Part shown: positions 10,762 through 22,687 of the stretch, piece after piece
Layout of the letters: each line of letters starts with the position of its first letter
Position numbering within the stretch: position 1 is the stretch's first letter
Source: Volvariella volvacea V23
Taxonomy: Eukaryota; Basidiomycota; Agaricomycetes; Agaricales; Pluteaceae
DNA: 64,000 nucleotides
Reading direction: 5' to 3'
NCBI GenBank assembly: GCA_000349905.1
Contig: KB722762.1
Location: 258,225-322,224, forward strand
Made by a program: the position numbers and the translations under genes
Notes under the pieces: model-generated
The model's database searches: none
Told to the model about the DNA's origin: nothing
Seen by the model: the letters and a program-made list of their open reading frames with translations, nothing else

Positions 10762-13477
10762 TCAATGACTGATTTGGTCGTCACCGACTGACGGGTGCAC
10801 TTGGTCTGCTTTGTCATCGTCGGAGGGAAGAGGAGTTGGAACGGATTTGCTGGGACCGACGTCTGCATCTGGGCTGTTGGTGGGGCCGGTAGCAGCAGTA
10901 GATGCAATGTGAGTCGGGTTGCCTGTGCCGCTGGTGGGGCCACGATCGCCAACGTTGGCGCCGTAGCCCACATTTTTCGTTGTGACTCCTTCATCCCGAG
11001 GACCAGGACTGGAGCCAGAACTGGATCGCCGACTGGAACTGGGATCCGGGTTCAGCGCAGTCTCGCCGATAGGGGTTGGGGTAACAGCATTTCCTGACTT
11101 GCTCATGTTCAAGCTCCTGAGCAGTCTATGCCACAGAGGGTCTGGGCCAATGAAGAAGAAACCGAGAACGGCAGATCCGGCGAGTAATCCAATTGCAAGG
11201 AGACATTGGGCCATCCAGCCGCGATCAAGATTGTCGAACATCTAGCCGTCGGAGGAACGACAATGAGTATAACATAGCAGAGTGATGGTGGCACATCCAA
11301 ATACGAATAAAGAAAATAAAAAGCAAATAAAACATGTTAGCTAAGAGTCCAGAAAACCCCAATGGAAGGAGGGTTGAGGGTGTTAGCTTACCTGGCCACC
11401 AACCACAGGACCAACTGAACATGGAAGGACAGATCATCGAAGCGAGATTTCATCGCAGGGTGAGTGATTCTGACTGAAATGATTCAAGGTGGCGCTGCAC
11501 TCACCTGCCGAGCCGATCCCATATGCAAGGTTAAAGGCTGCGTAGACATGAGCATCTAGAAGGGATAGGCAGGACTCATCAGGATCACAATAAGGAATAG
11601 TACGATGAATGTGTACTCACATCCTATACCCTCAATATCTCTGGCAACCGCAGCAAGTTCTGCCGTTAATGGTGAAAGCACCGATGCTGTAAAGAAATCT
11701 AGGATGGTACGACATGGAAGCATTAATTTCCAGATCACTGCGGAAGCATGGAGTTGATAAAGCATACTTTCAAGTGCAAATGCCGCAATGAACAATGCCA
11801 GACTATGTTCTATGATCACAAGACCCCACCAAGGTAATGCTAATAAAATTGAAGCCACCGTGATCCATTCCGTGCCGTACTTGTCAGATAAATAGCCAGT
11901 GATGGGAGAAGCTATCACAACAAAATATGATCAGTGTTAGTAACAATGAATTTTTGGGAGTGGGGAGTAATGGAGGCATACAAAACATCGTCGGAACGAC
12001 AGCTGCAAGGAACACCAATCCAACTTTTCCGGGATCTAAACCCCAGATCCTATTCAAATGCACAGGGATCGTAGGTTCTTGGCTACTGTATACCACTCTA
12101 GAATAACCCATCTGTTTGTGATGTATGCGCGAAGCAAGAGCCAGGGTCCAACATACCCATAAGTGAAAGTGCATATATTCGCGATGTTGGCCCGGGGCGA
12201 TCGTGCTAATTTTACCAGTACAGCCACCAACGAAAGCGTTTGTGGTCGATTCGGCACGGGTGATTCTCTTGATGGTGTTGGAACTGCATCACTACCATCA
12301 GAATCAATACATCCGGACATTGACATCCGTGTCATACCGATCGTTTCAGCATGGGCTTGCGTGGATGGAGCAGCTAGTGTCTGTTCTTTCTCATCAGACT
12401 GGACTGCGCCGGACTCTGCCTTTTCTGCTTCTGACGATTTGGAGGTGTTGGGAGCGGCAGGGTCAACACCCCATTTCAGAGCATCGCTCCGCTCAATGAC
12501 CAGTAGTCTACCAATCAAATCGATGGACGTTACGATCAAGCCGAAGATAAATGGGCCACGGAACCCAAATCGGTCGTATAAGGCACCACCTATTGGGGGA
12601 CCCATGACGACTCTGGAAGGCAACATGGATGAGCAGAACAACAGCAGGATACGGCCGAGAAAACGAACCCAATTGAAAGGCCAGACATGGCAATGCCAAG
12701 CTGTCCTGGAGATCTATGATGAGGACGGATATAGGCGTGTACATTAGTGCTGATGACGTACTGCCTATAACCTGCTCCGGCGTGGAGTCGCAGCTAGAGG
12801 CAGCGAAGATCAATTGAACAGCCCTGCAGTTGAAGATGACGTAGAGTCACATACAGCAATGCGAGACCAACCACCCAAACCATGGATGATCCAACACCCT
12901 GGAGTGCACGGGCGACGCACATAACTGCGTAGTTTGGCGCCTCCATCAACATGATTTGAGATCCCAAGAGGATCACAAGACCGACAATTAATGGTGTTCT
13001 TCTTGCGCCATACCTTTCAGAGAATTGTGCTATTGGTATAGTCACTATACAGATGCATAAATTGAGCAAATTGATAAGCATCCGTAAAATGACCACGGAC
13101 TTAGCGCCAGACCACCAGACTGTGATGACATCCAAAATATTAGATCAATGCATTGCAGTGGGCAAACGAACATACATAGGCAAAGAGCAGCCAGCCAGCC
13201 AAAGACGAGACATTGCTATACCCCAACCTTTCCAGTTGGAAAGGCATTACAGGTATAATAATAGAGTACACCAGGAGATCTGTCATGATACCTAGACAAC
13301 GCAATCAGCACTACACTCTTACTCACATGCAATAAAAATTATGGATTTACCCAACCATACCACGGCCGTAGTGAACCAGAACGACGATCTCCATTCGAGA
13401 CCATATGGAGGTCTTTTGTTGGTGGTGGTGGACGAGGTGTTCTGAGGCAATGGCTCAGTGTGTGGTGGCTGCGACAT
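10762..13477 (-). CDS. MFS transporter, drug:H+ antiporter-1 type (VMAT/SLC18-like fungal group)
   Basis: Predicted 12-TM plasma- or vacuolar-membrane exporter. The start ATG at 13477 gives a short Ser/Thr-rich cytoplasmic N-terminus. TM1 then carries TDLLVYSIIIPVMPF, close to the first-helix signature of VMAT-like MFS proteins. The loop 2-3 motif A appears as QFSERYGARRTP near 13010. The matching site in the second half is GYLSDKYGTEW near 11890. TM12 (near 11180) is followed by a Ser/Pro/Asp-rich C-terminal tail of about 130 residues ending at 10762. Several introns of about 50-70 bases interrupt the gene. Examples are the donor after TVVWLG near 13350 and the short exon 13104-13122. The central cytoplasmic loop (about 12230-12450) is long and Ser/Glu-rich. 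The substrate cannot be read from the sequence. Confidence 0.85.
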
Positions 13478-14565
13478 TTGCTGCTCCTTTTTCGCCCAGC
13501 CCAGAGAAACTTATGGACGATTCTGGTAGAAACGATATATTCTGATGGGAGGAGATGGAGGAGGACGATTAGAGAACAAATTTCTGAACGCCAACTCGAG
13601 CAGGATGCAAACTCTAGGGCAGAACCTTCACATTAAAAAGTCAGCACACCTGTGGCTTCAGTCCGGAAAGACGGAAAGAACAAAGGAAAGGGGAAACATA
13701 GATGACTCACCATGAGAAGTGCTGAGCACCGAGGAGAACAAACATGGGGATATGTTCCCGGCATAAAATATCTCTTGGCCGACAAAACGCGTCATGATCT
13801 TCACCGCGTGCGCGACCGCTCGATCGAGCGATCGATGACCCAACGGCGCGATTGCCTTCGTTTTGTTTCTGGTGGCACCCTCCTCCTTGACCGTCAACGA
13901 CCACTAGGGGTACTCCGAGTTGGACGTCCGTTGAATACCTGGTTTACTGAGACCCGGACCTATTGTGAACAACCCATTGACGGGAGTAGAAAGAGCACGA
14001 GGCAGGCGAAAGAAGTTATCCAATCCAAGAGGATCTTCGTTTGCACTCTTTTTGTACTCAGAGGCAATTTATGGGCATCATCTTTTATGTGCTCAGAAGA
14101 GAGCGTTTTAATGGCGCTCAAGCGCGAGCTCCCAAAAACTGACACCTATGCCATTACGTGGGTATACAAACGTTAGTGAGCTGGAGGCTTCAGGTGTTGC
14201 CATACCTCCTATCTATATTTCCGAACCTAAGCCCTCAAGAGCTGCAACTTTATAGGATTGGTAGAGACGTTCTCAAGCACAGAATACAGCATCAAATTAG
14301 TCCGGTCTTGGTTGCGTATAGTATCATTTTATTACTTATCTATTACACATATTGAATACAAATGAACAAACCCTCAAAATGGAACACAGGTAGACATGAA
14401 TTTCTAATGTACCATGCCACGGTAAATCTAACAAACTGCGTCATTTCCCCGCGCGATCGGTATGTCGCGTCCAACCGATCGCATCCATTTCTGTTGAACC
14501 ACACACAAGTACAATAACGCTTTGTCTTCCTAACCCCCACACCCCCCTCCGCGCGTACAACCTGA
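13478..14565. other. Divergent intergenic region between the MFS and glycosylase genes
   Basis: The two flanking genes are transcribed away from each other, so this 1.1 kb should hold both promoters. A perfect 14-bp palindrome (CGCTCGATCGAGCG) lies at 13817-13830, followed directly by another GATC-centred repeat. No clear TATA box and no coding region are seen. Confidence 0.5.
13817..13830. promoter_or_regulatory. Perfect 14-bp palindrome in a divergent promoter region
   Basis: CGCTCGATCGAGCG reads the same on both strands and is extended by GATCGATG. It lies 340 bases upstream of the MFS start. A dimeric transcription factor site is possible, but that is inference only. Confidence 0.35.
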
Positions 14566-16565
14566 ATGCCCGAGCTACCAGGTTAGTCAACGACGCCTCG
14601 TGTCGTTCGGAAATAGTCGCCAACTCTTGTATTCATTGGTCATCTGACGCGCCCTCACAGAAGTAGAACGAGCTGCCGCGCTCATACGCGACGTGGGCGC
14701 TGGTAAAATTATTGAACGCGTCGAAACGAAGGAGGATGTCATAGTGTATTCAGGGATGACTCACCAAGATTTTGTAAGTGTTTCCCCCGTCATTTCGTGT
14801 GGTTATCATGACATTCATTTCAATAACGCTCAAATATGCCACCTTTGTTATTCGTGCTTCCATTTCGAGTAGGCCAAGGAGATTACAGGTCGAAAACTGA
14901 TTGATGCGCGGAGATATGGTACGAGAACGCGACTTTGTGGTTCTAGTCAACTGTGCACCCATCCGTAATACCTGTTAGGCAAAGTGTTCTACTTTGAACT
15001 AGAAGGACTAGGCAAACACCCTGTACTCCACTTCGGGATGACGGGGATGCTTCAAGTGAGGGGCGGGGAAGCTACTTACTACCAATCTTCAAAACGGGGG
15101 TCTGACAAGGCCGAATGGCCTCCCCGGTTTATGAAGGTGGGTTCTTCTAGTATGGGGTCTGGGGCTAACTCGGCAGCTTACTTGAACAGTTCGTCATACA
15201 CTTCAAAGACCCAAATACAAATTCAATAACAGAGTTGGCGTTTATGGATGCTCGACGACTAGGTCGAGTTCGATTGTGCGCTTCACCTCTTGAGGAGCCG
15301 CCTATCTCGGATTTGGGCTTCGACCCTATTTTGTCCATGCCCGAATTTTCCGAGTTTGAAGGAAAGGTGAAGAAGAGGACTTGTCCCATTAAGGCGCTCC
15401 TCTTGGACCAGTCGTTCAGTGCGGGAGTGGGCAATTGGGTTGCAGGTACGGATGGAGTGTACACTCATCAATCTGGCTGACTTGCTGGTAGACGAGATTC
15501 TCTACAACGCCGCTGTACACCCCGAGCAAAGGTGCAATACCCTTAATACTGGACAGCTCAAGGCAATACACCACCACACAAAAAATGTCTGCGAAATTGC
15601 CATAGGCGTTAATGCGGATTCATCCAAGTTTCCTGAATATTGGTTGTTTAAACACAGATGGGTGGGTACATTGCACACGTCTGTGATCTTTGTCGGCGTT
15701 GGACTTACACTGCGGCGATGTGAATGTAGGGTAAAGGAAAGAAAACCAAGCACGACCTTTTGCTGGTCAGTTTACTAAGCCCTTACAACCTATTTCTAAC
15801 TCTGGTGGTGCTGATTTGGTGTGCATATAGCCATCCGGTAAACCAGCAACGATCAAATGGGTAACAGTTGGTGGACGAACGTCTGCCTACGTAGTTGAGG
15901 TTCAAATCCTTCCAAGGGGGACAACAATTGAGGGAGAAGAGGATAAGGATGACGAAAGTGAGGAAAGAGCGAGTGCTTCCAAGAAGAGGAAAAGGGGAGA
16001 TCGAGTGCCAGCCACTGTATCGAGGAAGAAGAGTAAGCAACGAAGGAGCAGCGAAGATGAAGTTGATCCGAATGCAGAGAAACTGGGAGATGGTGATGAC
16101 GTCGGGGAAGAAGGAAACCTGAGCGAGTTGACTTCTCTTTCAGATCTGGAAATCGAGGCAGAGGTGAAAGTGGGTAAGCCCAAGACGAGGTCGAGAACTG
16201 TTGGCGGAAAGAAGCCGGCGCGTGGCAAAGGTGACTCGAAAGCGGATGTCGTTGTCGTACAAGGGGATATCGGGGCTGACCTGGATGATGAAGAGCTTTC
16301 GCGGACACGAACGCGAACTGGGAGGTCGGGAAAGAAAGACGTCGTGCCATCTCAAGCTCGGAATCGTGCTGCAACTCGGAGTGCCAAGAAACGCAATACA
16401 GATGCGCCCATCAAGAGCTCGGAAGGGTCAGATGGAGCATTGGATTCCCAAGTTCCAATTCGTGCGAGCAGGCGGAGCACACGAAACCAGGCATCTAATG
16501 CATCAAAGCAGGAGGATGCTAGTCCGGGTCCTAGTGGTCGGCGTACACGGTCAAAGTACTGGTAG
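14566..16565 (+). CDS. Formamidopyrimidine-DNA glycosylase, zincless (Fpg/MutM family)
   Basis: Bifunctional DNA glycosylase/AP lyase for oxidised purines. Eight exons join: 14566-14581, 14661-14773, 14873-14918, 14979-15136, 15190-15445, 15492-15661, 15730-15765, 15831-16565. They total 1530 nt, or 509 aa. The protein opens MPELPEVER, so the Pro nucleophile and following Glu of the family are present. The central loop LHFGMTGMLQVRG and the helix-two-turn-helix GVGNWVADEILYNAAVHP are intact. In place of the bacterial zinc finger there is a zincless finger ending VTVGGRTSAYV, as in plant and fungal homologues. A lysine-, serine- and acid-rich tail of about 200 residues follows and is the likely nuclear localisation region. 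It converges on UTP5 with 244 bases between the stops. Confidence 0.93.
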
Positions 16566-16809
16566 TTGCTGCACGGGCTGTCGACCTCTATGCGTGGGGT
16601 ATAGCATAGATCTAGATATGATTAGTTTGTGTATGGCGTGTACGATAGACTGGAGGGTACTTGCGACCTGACACTCCGTCCACAAACGATGAAAAGGAAA
16701 AAGGTCCACCACGACCCCCCAAAAACAAGAGAATGGATTAGTGTACAAGTTACAACAATCCGTTCATGACCAACTTTTACACTACTAACAACCGGCCTAT
16801 GACCGTGCC
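16566..16809. other. Convergent 3' intergenic region
   Basis: This is a short gap between the stop codons of the glycosylase (+) and UTP5 (-). It must hold both 3' ends. Nothing else is visible. Confidence 0.5.
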
Positions 16810-19542
16810 CTAATCACTATCGCCGTCCTCGTCTCCATCTACATCGCTATACTCCTCATCGTCCTCAGCTTCGTCGTTTATGAACCCATTCATAGTTGCT
16901 TCCTGGTCATCGTCCTCATCTTCATCGTCCTCGTCTTCCTCGTCATCATCATCCAGTAGGTCATCATCGTCATCAAAAACACTGCTCCCCTCCTCCCCCT
17001 CCTCCCCCTCATCCTCGTCAGAATCATCACTCGCCCCACCAAGCTCGACGTCTTCAATGCTCCCTTCATCATCGCTCCCCCCTTTCTCAATTTCCACGTC
17101 CATCTTATCTTCTTCATCTTCGCTGCTACTGCTCTCCCCTTCCACATACCTCTTGACCTTCGCCTCTTGTCCTAGTCCCTTTGCCTTGCCTCCCCCAGCT
17201 TTCGGCTTTTGCGCAGGCGTTTTGGCGGTGAGAGGTGCAGGAGCCATCGAGGACCTCATCTCGATCTGGGAGAGCACCATGTCGAGTTTCCCGCTTAGCG
17301 TAAGCAAGGACTCGTGTAGCGCCAGCCGGGCGGTCAGCGTCGAGTGCAAGCCCGAGAGGCGAGCTACCAGGTCTGGGATCTAGCATTTCCAGACAAACAC
17401 GCATTAGCGATCGTAACAGAGCAGCAATGGGCGTCTCTGCACTTACCGTCATCAAATGCCCACTATGCACCGCCAGCACCGTCCTGACCCACGTAATCAG
17501 CCCCATGCCCCTCTGCGCGCTCGACCCCGCCCCGCCTCCCTTCCCGCTGCCCGCTCGCTTGCCTCTCCCCAGTCGCTCGACGCACGCGTTGATCAGGGGC
17601 ACGGCGAGCTGGGGCGGGAGGCGCCGGACGGTGTTGCGGATGAGGGTGGGGTCGGAGTGGGAGAGACAGGTTTCGACGAGGCGCGAGTCGGAGGAGTGGA
17701 GGGCTTGGATCAGGGTGCGCGTTAGGGAGTTTGCGGGGATGGGAGCGAGGGTGGCGCTAGTAGCAGCGACGGATGCGGACTGGGAGGACTTGGACTTGGA
17801 GCTTTTCGATTTCGCGTCGGTGGTGGTGCCGTTCGGTTTCGTTTTTGCAGCGCCGGCCTCGTCGTCAGAGTCCGAGTCGTTTGAGGGCGACTCGGATTCG
17901 TTGGTGGGTTTTCCGCTGAGGGCGTTGAGTCTTTGGCCGAGGCTGAGTTCTGCGAGGTCGACGTCGAGGGTGCCGTCTACGTCTGCGAGGGGGAGGTCGT
18001 CCATTGTTTCGTCGTGGCCTAGTTCTATCCCGGAACGGATTGCGACCGAGTTGGCTTCGTTGTATCGTTTTGTGGGTAGCGTCTACATGGAAAGTGATTG
18101 ATGACATGATGTGCATAGGAAAAAGTAAGGAACTGACGATGGTGGACTCTTCGGGCAAGTTTGGTGGGACATCTTCGATTGTAATTTCTGAAATGAATTC
18201 ACCTGATTCGTCCAAATATCTCTGTCATGGTCGTGAGGCTAAAAAGTCGGAGGGTAGGGGTGAAACGTACAATGTTATCAAAAACGGGTCTAAGCCCACC
18301 AACCACTCTGGCAATTCTGATATGCCCTTCTTCACCAGAGGCAAATGATGCATCTACGATTCGCGCACTAGGTGACGCAGGTGCAGCTTTTTTGGATGTT
18401 GTTGAGGTGGCGGATTGAGATAGATTCGAACGTGGTGTCAATGTAGGGACCTTGTGTTGCGTTCGCTGTGTGCTTGCCGGGGGTACTATTTCCGTCGGTA
18501 TTGGGTATATTGATATTTTCCCAGACGCGGAAAGCGTGAGCAGGACTTGTTTTTGTTTTTGGTGTTGGGAGGTGGACGTTGGTGGGATGGCAAGAGCGAT
18601 ACCGCGGACATCGGAGTCGAGGGGAATCGAAGCGAGGGTTTTGCCTTCTAGTTTTGATGAGCTTTCGTTAATTTCTGGTACTTCCCAGAGGTAAATAAAT
18701 CGGTCTGATTCTGCAAAGGAGAAGAATCGGTTCCGTCGGGGAAGGGAGGCGTCCCATTGGAGATCTCGTATTGGAGATGCATGACCGGTTAGTGTAGCAA
18801 GCTGCTGTAGTTTGGACGCGTTCAAGTCGGAGGGGGGTGTTACGAGACGGATGCTGTGGTGGGCTACGAGAACCTGAAGCGACTCTGAAGGACGAGGGGC
18901 GATGGCGGAATAAGGAATTCTGTCCTCGGTCTTCCAGGTTGACAGGACACTGTTGTTGCGAGGATCCCAGACACGGATAGCACCATCCCCACTGGAGGTC
19001 CAGATCACTGAGGGCGAGGTGTCGTGCTTGATGACAGCAACGGATAGTATTGGGGTCGAACTCGAAGAATGGGAGAGGGTCTGGAGGACACGACCATGTG
19101 TAGGAGAAAATAACAGCACGGTGCCATCAGACAGACCGAGGGTGACAACCTGAATAGAGTCGGTCTTTGTTCCTTCCGTTGCTGTAGCAGACAGGCTGTT
19201 TCGCTTTCTTCTCTTCTTCTTGTTCGGGGAGGCCTCATCCTCTTGTACTGCATTCGACCCTTCCGATGATTCGTAGCTGCCCCAAGATAATGAGGATACA
19301 CGAGCCGTATCGACGATGTGCTCGGCTAGTGACTGTCCCGTCTCTGTGTGGTAGACACGCAGGCGGTGCTTGTCGACGGCAAGCGAGAGAAAGGCAAAGT
19401 GGTTGCCATCGGGCGAGAAGGAGGAGAGGGCGGTGGGCTGTGTTGTGTCCTCGACGGCGGGCTGGGAGATGATGGACGTCGACTGGGGGCGGCCCTTTGG
19501 CGGCTTCGGCGTCTTTTTTTGTTTTTTGGACAAAGAGGCCAT
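16810..19542 (-). CDS. UTP5: U3 snoRNP / SSU processome subunit Utp5 (WDR43-like)
   Basis: Subunit of the t-UTP module of the small-subunit processome, acting in the nucleolus on pre-18S rRNA. Four other-strand exons join: 19542-18271, 18221-18138, 18082-17447, 17379-16810. They total 2562 nt, or 853 aa. The N-terminus is basic (MASLSKKQKKTPK). WD40-type blades follow, such as SFSPDGNHFAFLSL and IWTSSGDGAIRVWDPRN. A Utp12-type helical domain begins near SLTRTLIQALHSSDSRLVE in exon 3 and crosses into exon 4. The C-terminus is a very acidic run (about 16860-17000). Residues between the propeller and the Utp12 domain are Ser-rich. At 853 aa it is longer than the yeast protein, mainly from low-complexity inserts. 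The two open frames on this strand had to be joined by three introns, and the in-phase joins support one gene. Confidence 0.88.
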
Positions 19543-19830
19543 CTGAGTCGAGTGTGAGGCCCCGCAACAGAGCAACAAAAAATAATAAAAATCGGAATTA
19601 CCTCAGAACAATCCAAATTTTTTGAGATTAGGGTGATAAACACGTGACGCAATGTGATCGAGATTTCCGGATTTGGGAGTTGCTTGATTTGACCCAAGTC
19701 ATCTCGGGTCCTCAGCTGTCTTCTTGTTGATACTGCCTTTCATCCCAACGCATCCTCACCGCCGCCGACTATAAAAGGCCCTCGCCCGCCCCTCTCCCCA
19801 CATCCACAGCTTGGCCTTTGCCATCTCAAC
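19543..19830. promoter_or_regulatory. Shared divergent promoter of UTP5 and the CDK gene
   Basis: Only 288 bases separate the two start codons. A TATAAAA box lies at 19770-19776 on the + strand, 55-61 bases before the CDK ATG, so the CDK has a close-set TATA promoter. No matching box was seen for UTP5. A CACGTG-like core (CACGTGAC) occurs near 19641. Confidence 0.55.
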
Positions 19831-21476
19831 ATGAACACGAACAATTACATCCAGGTACGCCAATGACCCGCCACTTGGTCCCGGTGCTCATGATGCTGTC
19901 GTAAATTAGTTGGAGAAGCTCGGTGTGTAGCATCGGAGGTCTTCTAGGCTCGTGCGTGCTGACTATATGCGCTCAAAGGCGAGGGTACCTATGCTACGGT
20001 CTTCAAGGTATGCGTCCGCTTTGGTGCCGCCGCTTCGGGCAGTGCTCATCATGAACCCAGGGCCGGTCGAGAACCACAAATGAAATCGTCGCCCTCAAGG
20101 AGATACACCTCGACCCCGAGGAGGGAACGCCTTCCACAGCTATCCGGGAGATCTCGCTCATGAAGGAGCTCAAACACGTTAATGTCGTCCGGCTGTACGA
20201 TGTCATACATACAGAAACCAAACTCGTCCTGATATTCGAATTTTGCGAGCAAGATCTGAAGAAGTACATGGACACCCACGGAGAGCGCGGTGCTCTGGAC
20301 CTCAACATCGTTCGCAGCTTTATGTACCAACTGCTCAAAGGAACCGCATATTGTCACGAAAATCAGGTCCTGCACCGAGATCTGAAGCCACAGAACTTGC
20401 TTATCAACAAGAAGGGAGATTTAAAGCTGGGTGACTTTGGTCTGGCTAGGGCATTTGGTGTGCCGGTTAACACCTTCTCCAATGAGGTACGGACAGGAGG
20501 CGGTGCGATTTCCCAACTGACTAGTGTCCCAGGTTGTGACGCTCTGGTACCGAGCTCCAGATGTCTTATTGGGCTCACGAACATACAGCACATCCATAGA
20601 TATATGGTCTTGCGGCTGTATCTTTGCGGAAATGATCACTGGTGTTCCGCTCTTCAGAGGACGGGATAACCAGGATCAATTGATTCACATCATTAGAGTC
20701 TTGGGGACACCCTCTGACCAACTATTACAAAAGATGCAACAACAATCAGTACGTTATCGTGCTTCCATGTCTAACAATCGTTTTGATTTTCCCTTCAGCC
20801 TGAAATACAATTGAAACCATTCCCTCGATACGCACCCGTACCTCTACAATCCGTGCTTCCACGCGCTCCACCTCTTGGTATGTACCTTGCCCTACTTATA
20901 ATCCCCATAGTCACGTCTGCAGCCATCGACCTACTTGAGAAACTCTTGAAATTCGATCCCGCAGAACGAATCTCTGCAGCAGATGCACTCAAACACCCAT
21001 ATTTTACCAACAACCCCGACTATCCTCCCGTCAATAACCCACCCGGTTCAATGGGACCACCACCAATGAACTTTGGAATCGCCCCAGCCCAAACACTAGC
21101 AGCTCCCCGCCACGTACCCCATCCATCGCAACACCAACACATACACCCTGCTCATCAAGTCCAAGTCCACCACCCGATGCAACGCCACGCCCATCCCAAC
21201 CCTGCAGCTGCAGCTCAAGCCGCTGCCGCCGCCCAGCACCAAGTAGCATATAGAATGCACCCAGGCGGGCCACCTGGAGCTCCGCCACCAGTTTACGGAC
21301 AGGTGGGACAGATGCCTGTACCTGTGCAGATGCAGATGCACCAACAAATGCAGCAGGCACAAGCGCAGGCTCAGGCTCAGTACGCTCAGGCGCAACAGGG
21401 GCAAGTACCAGGGCAGGTACCAGCTCAGCCGGGTTATCCGGTTCAGTATCCTCAGTATGGCGGGCATGGGCGGTAA
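19831..21476 (+). CDS. PHO85: Cyclin-dependent kinase, Pho85 type
   Basis: Ser/Thr kinase activated by Pcl-type cyclins and linked to phosphate and nutrient signalling. Seven exons join: 19831-19854, 19910-19922, 19979-20007, 20061-20486, 20533-20748, 20799-20877, 20923-21476. They total 1341 nt, or 446 aa. The glycine loop reads [12 protein letters not shown], the cyclin-binding helix [16 protein letters not shown], the catalytic loop HRDLKPQN, and the metal-binding site DFGLARAFG. The activation segment [20 protein letters not shown] follows the Pho85 pattern. The kinase fold ends near 21020. A tail of about 150 residues follows, rich in Gln, Pro, His and Met, which the yeast enzyme of about 305 aa lacks. 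The first three exons are only 24, 13 and 29 nt. It diverges from UTP5 and has a TATA box at 19770. Confidence 0.93.
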
Positions 21477-22687
21477 TGGGCTAAAGCTATGGATTTCGAT
21501 TGAGTGTTGGGTTGATGTTTTCTGTGGATGGACGGATGTTTGGTCTTGTTCTCGGGTTTCCCTTTGTCATTTGCCTAGTTTAATTCTCTTCTCCTTGCAA
21601 GTGTTTGCTCATGCTGTTAGTCGTGTCTTTGCCTCCTCTCTCTGTATCAAGAATACCCTTTTTTTGCAAATGGTGACACCAGTTCTGGTAATGTTGAATC
21701 TGTGCAGTGGTAGTTTGAGTACAAGACCAAGTCGTATCACGAATCGCACCTGCTTCCTCGTGTCCTTCACTACTCCCCAATGGTATATCAGGGGATATAC
21801 AAATGAAGTGGCTTCACGTTCGTAAATGCAATCAGCAAGTTGGTCACCTCGTGCATCACCTCACATTTTGTAAGGCTCTCGTGCAGCATTCGTGGAGCAG
21901 AGGCGGTCACTGTCTCCTGAGCTGGAAGGGATTTGGGTTAAGGATCTTGTTGCCTCTTCAAGTTGTGCTTCATGCCAGATTTGGCGAGATAAGCCGGTTG
22001 CTGTAGCTGTTGAAGGAGGGAGCATGAAATAAACGGTGCAAGTCCGGTTCTGAGTCGCCTACTATGCTGGCGCTGGCGTCTTCATCGGTACCAGTAGAAT
22101 TGCACGCTGAAGCGACGAAACTCATCTACGAATCACACTTTGAATGTGCGAAGCACGACGATACTGGACGGTGCCGGTGCGGCGCGACTGATGATACATT
22201 AGTACTTTATGCACTAATTTAAACATATGTACGTATCCCTGAATGATTCGATCCTGGAATGTTGTCGGGAGAGACGCGGAGAAGAGCAAGAAGGAAAACA
22301 AGAGTTGATACCGAGAGCTGAGATAGTCCCAAAAAAAAATAGTTCGGCCCTACGGTACCGATTTTTGTACGATTATGAGGACAGCAAGAAAGGGCTCCAT
22401 GAGTAAAGCAAGAAATAACACCAAGATAGGATACTGCACTGAGAGAAAGCTAGGAGAGGAGAGGAGAGGAGAGAAGAGACAAGATAGAAACCGACAGTGT
22501 GAATGAGGTGGTACAAGGATGACAATGAGTATGGTCTATGTATTAGATACTATATTGATGGAAGGGAGGAGTTGACAGCGAGATTGGAAATCCAAGACAA
22601 TGAGGAAAGCCAACGCTGGGGTATATCGTGTATCGTGTTTTGTCCAGGCCATAATACCAGCCGATGACAGGAGCTTGAGAAGGACGA
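21477..22687. other. Convergent intergenic region
   Basis: About 1.2 kb between the stops of the CDK (+) and the histidine kinase (-). It should hold both 3' UTRs. A purine-rich GAGGA repeat tract lies near 22452-22475. No coding region or structured RNA was recognised. Confidence 0.5.

Noticed and set aside
16880..17383. Ser-rich open frame on the + strand
   Set aside because: It is the antisense of the acidic tail of UTP5. The poly-Ser runs mirror Asp/Glu codons.
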